Source: Natrarchaeobaculum sulfurireducens (GTDB taxonomy: Archaea; Halobacteriota; Halobacteria; Halobacteriales; Natrialbaceae). Taken from it: a stretch of 64,000 nucleotides of DNA. The notes under the pieces are model-generated. The model had not been told where the DNA came from and did not search any database. It worked only from the letters and a program-made list of their open reading frames with translations. Positions within the stretch are counted from its first letter, which is position 1, and each line of letters starts with the position of its first letter. Below, in pieces: positions 55,813 to 64,000 of the stretch. The position numbers were made by a program, and so were the translations under genes. The stretch is from contig NZ_CP024047.1 of assembly GCF_003430825.1 (NCBI RefSeq), positions 1,488,001 to 1,552,000 on the forward strand. Direction: 5' to 3'.

Positions 55813-56398
55813 CGACAGCACCCCCGTCGGCTGGCGTCTCGCGCTCGATCCGCACCGTGAGCACGGCGTTTTTGATCGTCGCCTCGGCCGTTCGATGGGG
55901 CCACGGGACGTCGACGCGCTCGAGTTCGTGTCCGGAGACGCCGACGACGGCTGCGGGCCCGTCGAAGCCGACGGTGACGTCGTCCGGGTCGACGCCGGAA
56001 ACGTCGACGATCACCAGCAGTTCGTCCTCGTACTCCCGGGTCGTCAGTCGATGCTCGCTCGACGGGCCGAACGGTCGGTACCGTCCGGTTCGAGGCCGTT
56101 TGCGCCCTCCGTCGCCGGGCCGACCCGACTTTTTTGCGTCGGCAAACGGGTCGCCACCGAAGCGCGAGCCGTCGAGGATGTCCTCGCCGGAGCCGATCGA
56201 GATGTCGTAGTCGATCGCCGTCCGACCGGAGCGTCGCCGCCCCGAGAGCGTGCCGTCCTCGAGCGACTGGAGCGCCGACAGCAGGCTCGAGAGCCAGTCT
56301 CGGTCGTCGGCGATCCGCGAGTCGCCATCTCCAGCGTTGCCGACTGTGTCGTCGGGTTGTTCTGGGTCGTCCGGTTGCTCGGGTTCGTCGTCGGACAT
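55805..56398 (-). CDS. gvpH: Gas vesicle protein GvpH (Hsp20-like)
   Basis: A 197-residue protein with an acidic N-terminus, a middle segment (SLLSALQSLEDGTLSGRRRSGRTAIDYDISIG) and a C-terminal small-heat-shock-like alpha-crystallin domain (ELLVIVDVSGVDPDDVTVGF, then ATIKNAVLTVRIER). GvpH is a non-essential chaperone-like accessory protein. Its ATG overlaps the gvpG stop by one base (TAATG). Confidence 0.85.
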   Translation of the reverse strand: MSDDEPEQPDDPEQPDDTVGNAGDGDSRIADDRDWLSSLLSALQSLEDGTLSGRRRSGRTAIDYDISIGSGEDILDGSRFGGDPFADAKKSGRPGDGGRKRPRTGRYRPFGPSSEHRLTTREYEDELLVIVDVSGVDPDDVTVGFDGPAAVVGVSGHELERVDVPWPHRTAEATIKNAVLTVRIERETPADGGAVDE

Positions 56399-56652
56399 TA
56401 TCGTTTCACCTCGACGCGGCCGCTCGTGAGCCGTTCGTGGACGTCACGGGCGATTTCGAGTTCGTCCTCGAGTTCGGCTTTGCGCTCACGGTACTCCGCT
56501 TCGGGGCGTTCGCCGAGTTCGTACAGCAACTGATTCTCCTTGAGGTCGTCCTGGAGCGCTTCGACGTCGTACAGTTCGTCGAGCGCCATGGTGTGGAGCG
56601 TATCGACGATGCCGACGAACGGCCGAAACAGGAGGTCGTCGAGGATGAACAT
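56398..56652 (-). CDS. gvpG: Gas vesicle protein GvpG
   Basis: An 84-residue GvpG: MFILDDLLFRPFVGIVDTLH and a coiled coil (LQDDLKENQLLYELGERPEAEYRERKAELE). Essential accessory protein. It starts 2 bases after the gvpF stop, so the whole operon from gvpF to gvpJ is tightly packed. Confidence 0.92.
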   Translation of the reverse strand: MFILDDLLFRPFVGIVDTLHTMALDELYDVEALQDDLKENQLLYELGERPEAEYRERKAELEDELEIARDVHERLTSGRVEVKR

Positions 56653-56654
56653 GG

Positions 56655-57278
56655 TTATCGTTGGGCTCCAATTGTGACGTCGACGAAGCTGTACGGTGCG
56701 AACGGGCCAGTATAACGGAACGTGAGGTCGTCGTGGTCGTCCTCGAGGTCGGTGACGGCCTCGTCGAACGGCTCGCGGTCGTCCCGGTCGACCAGATAGG
56801 ACCGATTGAGCACCAGCCGGTCGCTGAACAGATCGTTGGGAACCGACTGGGCCGCGATCGGCTCGAGCGCGTCGGCGACGTCTGCTTCGATGGCCTCGTC
56901 GTCGACGCCCTCGCCCTCGTCCCGGACCACCTTGAGTCCGAGTTCGATTCGGCCCTCGACGTCGTTCAGCGCACGTCGGAACGCGGGTCTGGCCCCGCGA
57001 AGGACGTTCTTCAACGATCGATCCGTCTCGAAGGCCATACCGAACTGCATCGGAACGACCGCGCGGCCACCGTCGTGGTCCATGACCTCGCGCAGTACCT
57101 CGTCGTGGCGTCTGGCATCCTCGTCGGTCTCTTCGGGATCGGTCGTATCCACGTCGGAGACGACGGCACCGAGCCGCCGGTGAGAGATCGTGTACACGTA
57201 CTCGGCGTCGCGGACGGCGTCGGCCTCGAACTCGATCGGACTGCGGTCGACGATGCCATAGACGTAGCGGTTGTTCAT
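56655..57278 (-). CDS. gvpF: Gas vesicle protein GvpF
   Basis: A 207-residue GvpF/L-family protein: NRYVYGIVDRSPIEFEADAV, VVPMQFGMAFETDRSLKNVL and the end FRYTGPFAPYSFVDVTIG. GvpF binds GvpA and helps early assembly. It is the first gene of the leftward operon F-G-H-I-J-K-L-M. No clear TATA box is seen upstream, but repeated elements lie 115-175 bases away. Confidence 0.93.
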   Translation of the reverse strand: MNNRYVYGIVDRSPIEFEADAVRDAEYVYTISHRRLGAVVSDVDTTDPEETDEDARRHDEVLREVMDHDGGRAVVPMQFGMAFETDRSLKNVLRGARPAFRRALNDVEGRIELGLKVVRDEGEGVDDEAIEADVADALEPIAAQSVPNDLFSDRLVLNRSYLVDRDDREPFDEAVTDLEDDHDDLTFRYTGPFAPYSFVDVTIGAQR

Positions 57279-57392
57279 CGGCGGATCACGCTCCGGCGGT
57301 CAGGGTGGCTCGAACGAGCAAATGTCATGGTGGCTTCGGAAGAGGCGAGGGACTCGTGGCAGTCGTTCGACAGCTCGACGCCTCAGGGTGGT

Positions 57393-57452
57393 GCTTGCAG
57401 TCGCAGCCTCCCTCGACCGTGCGGACCGAAACCTCGACCGTGCGAACCGAAA
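57393..57452. promoter_or_regulatory. Repeated elements upstream of gvpF; candidate regulatory region
   Basis: A 21-base unit occurs twice (57411-57431 and 57432-57452, one mismatch), each ending in gRaccgaaa. An inverted copy of ggaccgaaac lies at 57510-57519. Just before, gcttgcagtcgcagc (57393-57407) recurs exactly at 58098-58112, 43-57 bases before gvpA. Shared short elements upstream of both gvp transcription units suggest common control; gvpE and gvpD are absent here, so the regulator is unknown. Confidence 0.5.
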
Positions 57453-57529
57453 CAGTCACTGCGTGCAGATCGATCCCCGCGTGGCGGTCAGAACTCGTTC
57501 TGGCCGGTAGTTTCGGTCCGGATACTAGC

Positions 57530-57922
57530 TCAGGCCCCCGTTGCCGTCCGCTTCGAGACGCCCAGGCTTCCGTACGCGCTCGCACCAGCGAGAACGATCA
57601 CCAGCGCACCCAGCACGACCGAACTCCAGAACAATGGCCCGCCGATTCCGTAGACGAACGGCGAGGCGACGACCCACGCGCCGGCGACCAACACGACGAT
57701 TGGTCCGACCAGACTCGGGAGTGGCCCTCCATCAGGAACCGCAGCGGTGTACGCGGCGGCCGTCGCGATCACGGCACCGACGACGACGTTGTTCACGACG
57801 ATGAGTCCGGTTCCGGTGAAGAAGACGCCCGAGACCAGCACCAGTGCACCGAGCCCTCCGGCCAGTCCAGCAGCCCGCTGTGCCATCGGATCGGTTCGCT
57901 CGCGCGAGTCGCTCTCGCTCAT
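57530..57922 (-). CDS. SPW-type four-helix membrane protein
   Basis: A 130-residue protein with four helices (LAGGLGALVLVSGVFF; VVNNVVVGAVIATAAAYTAA; LVGPIVVLVAGAWVVASPFV; FWSSVVLGALVIVLAGASAYG). SPFVYGIGGPLFW fits the SPW repeat pattern (Ser-Pro...Trp). The ATG at 57922 is chosen to avoid a non-membrane extension. It lies between the two gvp transcription units and may share its upstream region with gvpA; its link to vesicles is unproven. Confidence 0.75.
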   Translation of the reverse strand: MSESDSRERTDPMAQRAAGLAGGLGALVLVSGVFFTGTGLIVVNNVVVGAVIATAAAYTAAVPDGGPLPSLVGPIVVLVAGAWVVASPFVYGIGGPLFWSSVVLGALVIVLAGASAYGSLGVSKRTATGA

Positions 57923-57979
57923 GGGTTGCTCCCGGCCGTACGACGGCCTCCCGTCTAATACTACTGCAGGCATTGTGAC

Positions 57980-58112
57980 CGGTCCGATCGATCACCGGTT
58001 CGCACAACGACCAGTCGGCCCCGGGATCGACGACGGTCGCTGGCTGATTCGTCCTCGAGAACGACGGCGGGGCCCAGCACCTCCGTACGCAGGATCGGCT
58101 TGCAGTCGCAGC
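57980..58112. promoter_or_regulatory. gvpA upstream region with elements shared with the gvpF upstream region
   Basis: Besides the exact 15-mer at 58098-58112, cggttcgcac at 57996-58005 is the reverse complement of gtgcgaaccg in the second 21-base unit at 57440-57449, and cggtccg at 57980-57986 matches the reverse of cggaccg in the first. No clear TATA box is found 25-30 bases before the gvpA ATG. Confidence 0.4.
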
Positions 58113-58154
58113 GCCAGCCGTGTTACGACCCAATCGTGAACGCCAAGACGGCTT

Positions 58155-58439
58155 ATGGCACAACCACAGCGACGTCCAGACTCCTCGAGCCTCGCGGAGG
58201 TACTGGACCGCATCCTCGACAAAGGCGTCGTCATCGACGTCTGGGCACGCATCTCCGTCGTCGGGATCGAGTTGCTGACGATCGAAGCGCGCGTCGTCGT
58301 CGCCTCGGTCGACACCTTCCTGCACTACGCGGAGGAGATCGCAAAAATTGAGCAAGCGACCGCGGAGGGCGAACTCGAGGAGCTCGAGGAACTCGAGGTC
58401 GAGCGACGGCCCGAATCGTCGCCCCAGTCCGCGGAGTAA
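58155..58439 (+). CDS. gvpA: Major gas vesicle structural protein GvpA
   Basis: A 94-residue Gvp[21 protein letters not shown] and [20 protein letters not shown], then [14 protein letters not shown], nearly the family consensus. It builds the ribbed gas-permeable wall. It is longer than typical GvpA (about 76) through an acidic tail ([18 protein letters not shown]). It is the first gene of the rightward unit gvpA-X-gvpO. Confidence 0.95.
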   Translation: MAQPQRRPDSSSLAEVLDRILDKGVVIDVWARISVVGIELLTIEARVVVASVDTFLHYAEEIAKIEQATAEGELEELEELEVERRPESSPQSAE

Positions 58440-58445
58440 CCCCTG

Positions 58446-58718
58446 ATGGCCGACGACACCTCGCGCAAACGCACGGTCCGCGGCCGCAAGATCAGGAGCG
58501 GTCGGAGCCAGAAGGAGGGCCGACGGGCGAAAAAAGAGCTGACGCGGACGGCATCGGCTGCCCGTGAGAAGAACGGGGACGCTTCCCTCACCGACCCCGA
58601 GGACGTCGACACCGACCACTTCACCGACCTCTTTACCGACGTGCTCGCACCGAATGCCGCCGGTGAAGACGTCGGGTCTGTCGGTGACCTCCGGCGGACG
58701 ATCGCCGAGGCGCTCTGA
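58446..58718 (+). CDS. Unknown 90-residue protein between gvpA and gvpO
   Basis: This gene starts 6 bases after gvpA and ends 27 bases before gvpO. The N-terminal half is strongly basic (RKRTVRGRKIRSGRSQKEGR), unusual for a halophile, and the C-terminal half is acidic (DPEDVDTDHFTDLFTDVL). It has no cysteines. In known haloarchaeal clusters gvpC and gvpN occupy this place; it resembles neither (no AAA+ motifs, no GvpC repeats). A charged scaffold or GvpI-like accessory protein is possible. Confidence 0.7.
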   Translation: MADDTSRKRTVRGRKIRSGRSQKEGRRAKKELTRTASAAREKNGDASLTDPEDVDTDHFTDLFTDVLAPNAAGEDVGSVGDLRRTIAEAL

Positions 58719-58745
58719 CCAGCGAGACGAACCACCACACCACCA

Positions 58746-59309
58746 ATGGCCGAAGTCGACACGAACGACGCAAGGGACCAGTGCCGAGCGCTCACCGAAG
58801 GCGGGAAGCGCTGTTCACGGCCAGCGACCGAGGACGGCTTCTGCCACCACCACGACGAGAGTGATTCAACCGTGAGTGACAGTCAGTCAATGGACGACGC
58901 ACAGACACAGAAGCAATCGAGCGACGCCGAAAGCGAATCGGAGGGCGACGAGAGTCGAAGTCGCCAGCTCGAAGGCACCGAGATGACCGCCGAAGAGCGA
59001 ACCGATCCCGGCTCGGTCGACACCGAAGACGTCGACGCAGACGAGGAGATCGCAGGTGTTCTGGCTATTCGCCAGACGGTCCAGTCGACCGCCGGAGACC
59101 TCATCGGCAGAGAGTTCGACGCCGTCAGCGAGATCGCACCGACTGACGACGGCTGGCGCGCGATCGTCGAGGTTGTCGAGCGCCGATCCGTCCCCGACAC
59201 CCAGGACATCATCGGCCGCTACGAGATCGAACTCGACGAGGGCGCGACCATCCACGGCTACCGCCGGCTCGACCGCTACCGGCGCGGCGACACCGCCCAG
59301 TTCGAGTGA
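58746..59309 (+). CDS. gvpO: Gas vesicle protein GvpO with N-terminal CCCH zinc-like motif
   Basis: A 187-residue GvpO. The C-terminal part (about 105-187) is the family domain: AIRQTVQSTAGDLIGREFDAV and VVEVVERRSVPDTQDIIGRYEIEL, ending YRRGDTAQFE. The first 40 residues carry QCRALTEGGKRCSRPATEDG then FCHHHDES, with Cys13, Cys23, Cys33 and His36 (C-X9-C-X9-C-X2-H), as in the tail of GvpJ here. A polar acidic linker joins the two. GvpO is essential for vesicle formation in haloarchaea. Confidence 0.92.
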   Translation: MAEVDTNDARDQCRALTEGGKRCSRPATEDGFCHHHDESDSTVSDSQSMDDAQTQKQSSDAESESEGDESRSRQLEGTEMTAEERTDPGSVDTEDVDADEEIAGVLAIRQTVQSTAGDLIGREFDAVSEIAPTDDGWRAIVEVVERRSVPDTQDIIGRYEIELDEGATIHGYRRLDRYRRGDTAQFE

Positions 59310-59408
59310 TGGCCGCTCGAGCCAGCCAAACTCGTCGGTTCGAGTCCATCCTCGAGCGCCACCCAAAACGTCGAAGTCACTCGCATCCGTCGTGTCGGTC
59401 GATCACGT

Positions 59409-59738
59409 GTGTCCGACCTACCTGTCCGCGGCGTCGATATCGATCCTGATACACGGTGTATCCACTACCACACCGACCGCGACGTCGTCGCGTTCAGATT
59501 CGCCTGCTGTGAGGCATACTATCCCTGTTTTCGCTGCCACGAGGCGGTGGCCGACCACGACGCCATCCCGTGGCCTCGATCCCGGTTCGACGAGCCCTCG
59601 GTCCTGTGCGGCGTCTGTGAGACCGAACTGATGGTGCCGGCGTATCTCGAGGCCGAATACCGCTGTCCCGCCTGTGACGCCGCGTTCAACCCCGGCTGTG
59701 GGGCTCATGCCGACCGTTACTTCGAGGCCGACGGCTGA
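59409..59738 (+). CDS. CHY-type zinc-finger protein
   Basis: A 109-residue protein with the CHY zinc-finger pattern: [35 protein letters not shown], then [26 protein letters not shown], at least eight Cys and several His for three zinc ions. Eukaryotic relatives are in ubiquitin ligases; prokaryotic ones are small stand-alone proteins. The start is a GTG at 59409. Function unknown. Confidence 0.85.
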   Translation: MSDLPVRGVDIDPDTRCIHYHTDRDVVAFRFACCEAYYPCFRCHEAVADHDAIPWPRSRFDEPSVLCGVCETELMVPAYLEAEYRCPACDAAFNPGCGAHADRYFEADG

Positions 59739-59778
59739 TCCAGCAAGCTATTTCCGCGTCGGGCGGCGGGGTTCGAGT

Positions 59779-62511
59779 ATGGATCCGGCGCTTGGCCCGC
59801 CCGACGCGATGGCCGAGAAACGTGACGAGCTAACGCCGATGATGCGCCAGTATCACGACCTCTGTGCGCGCTACGACGACGCGCTCGTGCTCTTTCAGGT
59901 CGGGGACTTCTACGAGACGTTCTGTGCGGCCGCCGAACGAACCGCCCGGCTGCTCGAGATCACACTGACCAGCCGCGAGGACTCGACCGGCGAGTACCCG
60001 ATGTCCGGTATCCCGATCGACAACGCCGAGTCGTACGTCGAAACGCTGCTCGAGGCTGGCTACCGGGTCGCCATCGCCGATCAGGTCGAAGCGCCCGGCG
60101 AGAGCTCAGGTGTCGTCGAACGCGCCGTCACCCGCGTTATCACGCCGGGAACGCTCACCGAGGACGAACTGCTGGCGAGTGAGGACAACACGTTCGCCGC
60201 CGCGCTGGCTCGAGACGGCGACACCCTCGGGCTCGCCTTGCTCGACGTTTCGACGGGCGAATTCCTCGCGACGAGTGCCGACTCGAGCGAGCGGATCGCC
60301 GACGAGATCAGTCGGTTCGAGCCGCCGGAGGCAGTCGTCGGCCCCGACGCACCGGCGGACCTCTTTTCGGACGCCTGCATGGTGACGCCGTACGAACCCG
60401 AGGCGTTCGACCACGAGTACGCCCGCGAGACGCTCGCGAGGTACGTTCGAAATCCGGACGTCCTGCTCGCGAGTGACGCCGAGATTCGGGCCTGCGGCGC
60501 GTTGCTCTCGTACGCGGAGTACGTCCGCGGCGGCGACCACGAGGGCGAACGCGGCGAGACGGAGACGGACGACAGCGACGACCGCGACACATTGAACGCT
60601 GCCCGCGAGCCGCTAGGGTACGTCACCCAGCTTACCCGATACGACCCGCGCGAGTACCTCCTGCTCGACGCCGTTGCGCTCCGGAGCCTCGAGCTGTTCG
60701 AGCCGCGAGCCGTCCACGGCCACGAGGACGCGACCCTGGTCGGCGTGCTCGACGAGACCGCGAGCGCACTCGGCGGGCGAAAACTGCGCGATTGGGTTCG
60801 ACGGCCGCTGCTCGAGCGGGCTCGAATCGAGGGACGACTCGACGCCGTCGAGGAGCTAACCGGTAGCGTACAGACCCGAGAGACGCTCCACGAGTTGCTC
60901 CGGGGCGTCTACGACCTGGAACGGCTGATCGGGCGAACTTCTCGTGAGCGGGCGAACGCCAGGGACCTCCGCTCGCTGCGTGATACCCTCGCCGTAGTGC
61001 CCGACGTGCGCGCGGCGCTCGAGGGCACGGACTGCGATCGACTCCGGAAACTGCACGCCGACCTCGATCCGCTGGTCGACGTCCGCGAGTTGATCGATGA
61101 CGCCATCGTGACGACCCCGCCCGTCGAGATCACCGAGGGCGGCATCATCGCCGAGGGGTACGACGCCGATCTGGACGAGCTTCGTGGCACCGCGCGCGAG
61201 GGCAAAGCGTGGATCGACGACCTCGAGCAACGCGAGCGCGAGCGGACGGGAATCGACTCGCTGAAAGTCGGCTTCAATGCGGTGCATGGCTACTACATCG
61301 AGGTGACGAACCCGAATCTCGAATCGGTGCCCGACGACTACGAGCGCCGCCAGACGTTGAAGAATTCAGAACGGTTCGTCACGCCCGAACTCAAACGACG
61401 CGAAGACGAGATCGTCAGCGCCGAAGAGCGCGCGGACGACCGAGAGTACGACCTTTTCCGTGACGTTCGCCGGGCGGTTGCTGCTGAGGTCGAACGCGTC
61501 CAGACGCTCGCCGATGCACTGGCGACACTCGACGCGCTCGTCTCGCTGTCGACCGTCGCCGCCACGTACGATTACTGCCGCCCTGAACTCCTCGAGGACG
61601 ACGACCAGAAAACGAGTGGCGGCCTCGAACTCGAGATCGAGGGTGGTCGCCATCCGGTCGTCGAACGCACCCAGGAGTCGTTCGTCCCGAACGACGTCCA
61701 ACTCGACGACGACCGGCGGGTCGCAATCATCACGGGTCCCAATATGTCCGGAAAGTCGACGTACATGCGCCAGGTCGCCCAGATCGTCCTGCTCGCACAG
61801 GTCGGCAGTTTCGTTCCCGCCCACGGCGCTCGACTGACGCCCGTCGAACGGATCTTCACCCGTATTGGCGCGAGCGACGACATCGCTGGCGGGCGCTCGA
61901 CGTTCATGGTCGAGATGGACGAACTCGCAACGATCCTCCGGGAGGCCGACGAGCGTTCGCTGGTCTTACTCGACGAGGTCGGCCGGGGGACGTCGACCGC
62001 CGACGGGGTGGCTATCGCGCAGGCGATCACCGAGCACGTTCACGACGAACTCGGCGCGACGACCCTCTTCGCGACGCATCACCATCCCCTGACCGAACTC
62101 GCCGACGACCTCGAGGCCGCGTTCACGCTTCATTTCGCAGTCGACCAGACAGACGGGGAAGTCGTCTTTCACCACGAGATCGAACCCGGCGCGGCGACGG
62201 GTTCCTACGGCGTCGAGGTCGCGACGGCCGCCGGGGTGCCCGAGGATGTCGTCGAACGGGCACGAACGCTCGTTGCTGCGGAGGCCGACGGGGATTCGCC
62301 CCCCTCGATGGGCGACTCCAACCCGACGGAAAGTGAGGCCGAACGTGCGCTCGAGGCCTGCCTCGGCGAGGCGACGCAAACGGCGACCGCGGACGGCGGA
62401 GACGTGCCTGCCGACCTGGCTGCCGAGCTTCGCACACTCGATCTCGCACACCTCACGCCGGTCGAGGCGCTGACCGAACTCGATCGGTTGCAGCGACTGC
62501 TCGAGGAATAA
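59779..62511 (+). CDS. mutS: DNA mismatch repair protein MutS
   Basis: This 910-residue protein is full-length MutS. Domain I has the mismatch motif [13 protein letters not shown] (Phe and Glu contacts); domains II-IV follow; domain V has Walker [14 protein letters not shown] and Walker [13 protein letters not shown], with [10 protein letters not shown]; it ends in a dimerisation tail ([20 protein letters not shown]). A TATA-like ctattt lies 26-31 bases before the ATG. mutL is not downstream; nucS faces it 27 bases away. Confidence 0.95.
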   Translation: MDPALGPPDAMAEKRDELTPMMRQYHDLCARYDDALVLFQVGDFYETFCAAAERTARLLEITLTSREDSTGEYPMSGIPIDNAESYVETLLEAGYRVAIADQVEAPGESSGVVERAVTRVITPGTLTEDELLASEDNTFAAALARDGDTLGLALLDVSTGEFLATSADSSERIADEISRFEPPEAVVGPDAPADLFSDACMVTPYEPEAFDHEYARETLARYVRNPDVLLASDAEIRACGALLSYAEYVRGGDHEGERGETETDDSDDRDTLNAAREPLGYVTQLTRYDPREYLLLDAVALRSLELFEPRAVHGHEDATLVGVLDETASALGGRKLRDWVRRPLLERARIEGRLDAVEELTGSVQTRETLHELLRGVYDLERLIGRTSRERANARDLRSLRDTLAVVPDVRAALEGTDCDRLRKLHADLDPLVDVRELIDDAIVTTPPVEITEGGIIAEGYDADLDELRGTAREGKAWIDDLEQRERERTGIDSLKVGFNAVHGYYIEVTNPNLESVPDDYERRQTLKNSERFVTPELKRREDEIVSAEERADDREYDLFRDVRRAVAAEVERVQTLADALATLDALVSLSTVAATYDYCRPELLEDDDQKTSGGLELEIEGGRHPVVERTQESFVPNDVQLDDDRRVAIITGPNMSGKSTYMRQVAQIVLLAQVGSFVPAHGARLTPVERIFTRIGASDDIAGGRSTFMVEMDELATILREADERSLVLLDEVGRGTSTADGVAIAQAITEHVHDELGATTLFATHHHPLTELADDLEAAFTLHFAVDQTDGEVVFHHEIEPGAATGSYGVEVATAAGVPEDVVERARTLVAAEADGDSPPSMGDSNPTESEAERALEACLGEATQTATADGGDVPADLAAELRTLDLAHLTPVEALTELDRLQRLLEE

Positions 62512-62538
62512 GTGTACCCGAGACTCGAGAGCGGGACG

Positions 62539-63291
62539 TTACTCAGTCGTCGGCTCGAGCGAGACGAACTCGAGGCCGTGGTCGGCGAGCAGGCGCTCGG
62601 CACGGTCGGTCACCGACGGCGCAACAAGGATGCCCCGAACGCTCGCGTCGGCGTGGAGGTCCCGCTCGAGGGCGTCAACGTACCGGCGTAACTGGCCGAC
62701 GGCATCGGGGCCGACGCGGCGGCGCTTGAGTTCGACGACGACGGTCCGACCGGCGTCGTCCTCGCCGTAGATGTCGATGGCCCCCGCACGCGTCTCACGC
62801 TCGGTGGCGAGTGGCCGAAAGCCGGGCTCGAGTAGTTCGGGCGTTTCGAGAAGGCGCTCGCGCAGGTCCGCTTCCGTCCCCGAAAGGGTGAGATCACTGT
62901 CGTCCGTTCCCGAAAGGGCCGCGACCTGAACCACACGCACGAAGCGAACGCTCAGTCGCTCCTCTGGCGTCGATCGGACGCTCTCGAGGACGAGCGCCGG
63001 CGCGTCGTGGTCACAGGAGACCGACACGTCACAACCCGGTGGCTGCCAGTTGATCGGCTGTTGGCCCTCGAAGCCGTGGACCAGTGTCGTGCCGTCGGGT
63101 TTGCACATGACGTGGCGGTCACCGGCCTCGAGCTGACTCGAGGCACGGCCGTCGTAATCGACGGTACACCGGCCGAACACCGTCACGAGCGCGTCCCGGT
63201 CGAGCCCGTCGGTGATTCCCTCACAGGCGTCCTCGAGCGAGGGTAACTCGAGGATCGTGGCGTCGGCACGGTCGGTGGTGGTCACTGTCAC
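62539..63291 (-). CDS. nucS: NucS/EndoMS mismatch-specific endonuclease
   Basis: A 250-residue NucS with an N-terminal DNA-binding domain (GRCTVDYDGRASSQLEAGDRHVMCKPDGT) and a C-terminal PD-(D/E)xK nuclease domain: GAIDIYGEDDAG, VVVELKRRR, and VGQLRRYVDAL. The enzyme cuts both strands at mismatches, a non-canonical mismatch repair shared by archaea and actinobacteria. It is convergent with mutS. Confidence 0.93.
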   Translation of the reverse strand: MTVTTTDRADATILELPSLEDACEGITDGLDRDALVTVFGRCTVDYDGRASSQLEAGDRHVMCKPDGTTLVHGFEGQQPINWQPPGCDVSVSCDHDAPALVLESVRSTPEERLSVRFVRVVQVAALSGTDDSDLTLSGTEADLRERLLETPELLEPGFRPLATERETRAGAIDIYGEDDAGRTVVVELKRRRVGPDAVGQLRRYVDALERDLHADASVRGILVAPSVTDRAERLLADHGLEFVSLEPTTE

Positions 63292-63479
63292 GAAATACCC
63301 TGCCGCCGAATAAAAGCAACACGAGTGCGCGCCGGAGTCTGTGGCGATGTTCGTCCGGAGATTGCGTACCGGAGTGGGACGACGCTCGAGACGGATCGTC
63401 CACGAGTCTCAACTGACGGGATCGGGAGCGATCGATGGAAGAAGATTTATCTCCGAGGCATCCTGCGAGCTAGTGTACG

Positions 63480-64000
63480 ATGTCAGATTTTAAGCAGCGC
63501 CGTCGGTTCTTGCAACTCGCGGGAACAGGCGTCGCAGCGTCCATCGCTGGATGTTCCGATCTCAGCGTGAGTGACGACGGCGATGGAAACGGAGCGGACG
63601 GCCAACTCACCGCACTCGTCGAACCCGATATGGACGAGCTCCAGCAGCTTCAAGAGGACGTCATGGCCGGTGACGTCTCCGAAGAAGAAGCACAACAGCA
63701 ACAGCAGGAACTGTTCGAGAGCGCAATCGACGACTTCCAATCCCGGGTCGACGCCGAAAGCGACGACGACCTTCGGGTCGAAGAGGGCGAAGACGATGCC
63801 GGACTCTACCTCGTCGACGGCTCCGGTGAGGTACTGGTTGACGCACTCCGTTCGGGCGAGATTTCGGTGCTCGGCGGCGGCTCACTCTACGAGCAACTGC
63901 TCGAACAACAGCAACAACAGCCCGCTCCCGAAGGCGGCGAAGAGATCGACGAAGAGGAACTCGAAGAGATCGAAGATCAGCTCCAGGAGGAGGCTGAAGA
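63480..64000 (+). CDS. Tat-type lipoprotein, Gln/Glu-rich, truncated at the window edge
   Basis: A frame from ATG 63480 stays open to the end. It begins MSDFKQRRRFLQLAGTGVAA followed by the lipobox IAGC: a twin-arginine signal and lipid-anchored Cys. The mature part is acidic and Gln-rich (EEEAQQQQQELFES; EQLLEQQQQQPAPEGG) with helical segments. The segment LYLVDGSGEVLVDALRSGEIS looks folded. A TATA-like gatttat lies near 63445, about 30 bases upstream. Family not recognised. Confidence 0.75.
   Translation, partial: MSDFKQRRRFLQLAGTGVAASIAGCSDLSVSDDGDGNGADGQLTALVEPDMDELQQLQEDVMAGDVSEEEAQQQQQELFESAIDDFQSRVDAESDDDLRVEEGEDDAGLYLVDGSGEVLVDALRSGEISVLGGGSLYEQLLEQQQQQPAPEGGEEIDEEELEEIEDQLQEEAE

Noticed and set aside
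1..64000. CRISPR arrays, rRNA genes, intact insertion sequences or integrases
   Set aside because: No regularly spaced repeats, rRNA sequence or transposase/integrase motifs were seen; the only mobile-element signs are the att-like fragments and dispersed repeats.

Overview
The window is chromosomal DNA of an extremely halophilic archaeon (class Halobacteria; a Natrialbaceae-like genome is my inference). Support: high GC, very acidic proteins, frequent CTCGAG (Leu-Glu) codon pairs, TATA-like boxes about 25-30 bases before start codons (leaderless transcription), Tat-type lipoproteins, a haloarchaeal gas-vesicle cluster, and archaeal enzymes (deoxyhypusine synthase, methenyl-H4MPT cyclohydrolase, XPB/Bax1, NucS, DacZ).

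Layout. 0-5.9 kb: start of a minus-strand gene and a divergent phasin-like/MaoC hydratase (polyhydroxyalkanoate metabolism), then a phosphohexomutase, cytidine deaminase and uridine phosphorylase (nucleoside salvage), and the tightly coupled c-di-AMP synthase dacZ and MscS channel genes. 5.9-7.3 kb: tRNA-Leu(UAG) with an array of tRNA 3'-end fragments beside it, a tiny zinc-finger gene and a small TFB-like protein. 7.5-12.5 kb: CoaD, MaeB malic enzyme, a metal-binding HMA protein, Mch and a lipoprotein. 12.6-22.3 kb: a GTPBP1-like GTPase, two convergent cryptochrome/photolyase genes, an MFS transporter, small zinc proteins, an SPFH protein and an E1-like/YcaO cyclodehydratase. 22-30.7 kb: lipoprotein, cupin, guaB, DUF309 protein, aspartoacylase-like enzyme, a split YeeE transporter, deoxyhypusine synthase, glutaredoxin. 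31-41.7 kb: a second MFS paralogue, WecB-like epimerase, a PP-loop sulfotransferase-like protein with a palindrome in its promoter, aldo/keto reductase, PAC2 protein, RNA m5C methyltransferase plus partner, MATE exporter. 41.7-47.5 kb: nucleotide-excision-repair pair bax1 and xpb, separated by a soluble MCP-PAS transducer, then an SDR. 47.6-52.3 kb: grpE and dnaK, then a decayed stretch with a dispersed repeat, GC-rich hairpins and a Gfo/Idh/MocA pseudogene. 52.5-59.3 kb: the gas-vesicle locus. 59.4-64 kb: CHY zinc finger, mutS convergent with nucS, and a truncated Tat lipoprotein.

The gas-vesicle locus is the most distinctive part. gvpA-(unknown gene)-gvpO reads right; gvpF-G-H-I-J-K-L-M reads left as an overlapping operon; an SPW-type membrane protein gene lies between. 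All eight genes known as the minimal haloarchaeal set (A, F, G, J, K, L, M, O) are present, plus an Hsp20-like H and a much enlarged gene in the gvpI position. gvpC, gvpN, gvpD and gvpE are absent. GvpJ (C-terminal tail) and GvpO (N-terminus) carry the same C-X9-C-X9-C-X2-H motif, and both upstream regions share short sequence elements. I could not place this combination in a described cluster type.

Several short genes easily missed by length filters are reported (small zinc-finger proteins at 6548-6721, 25525-25638 and 39948-40139).
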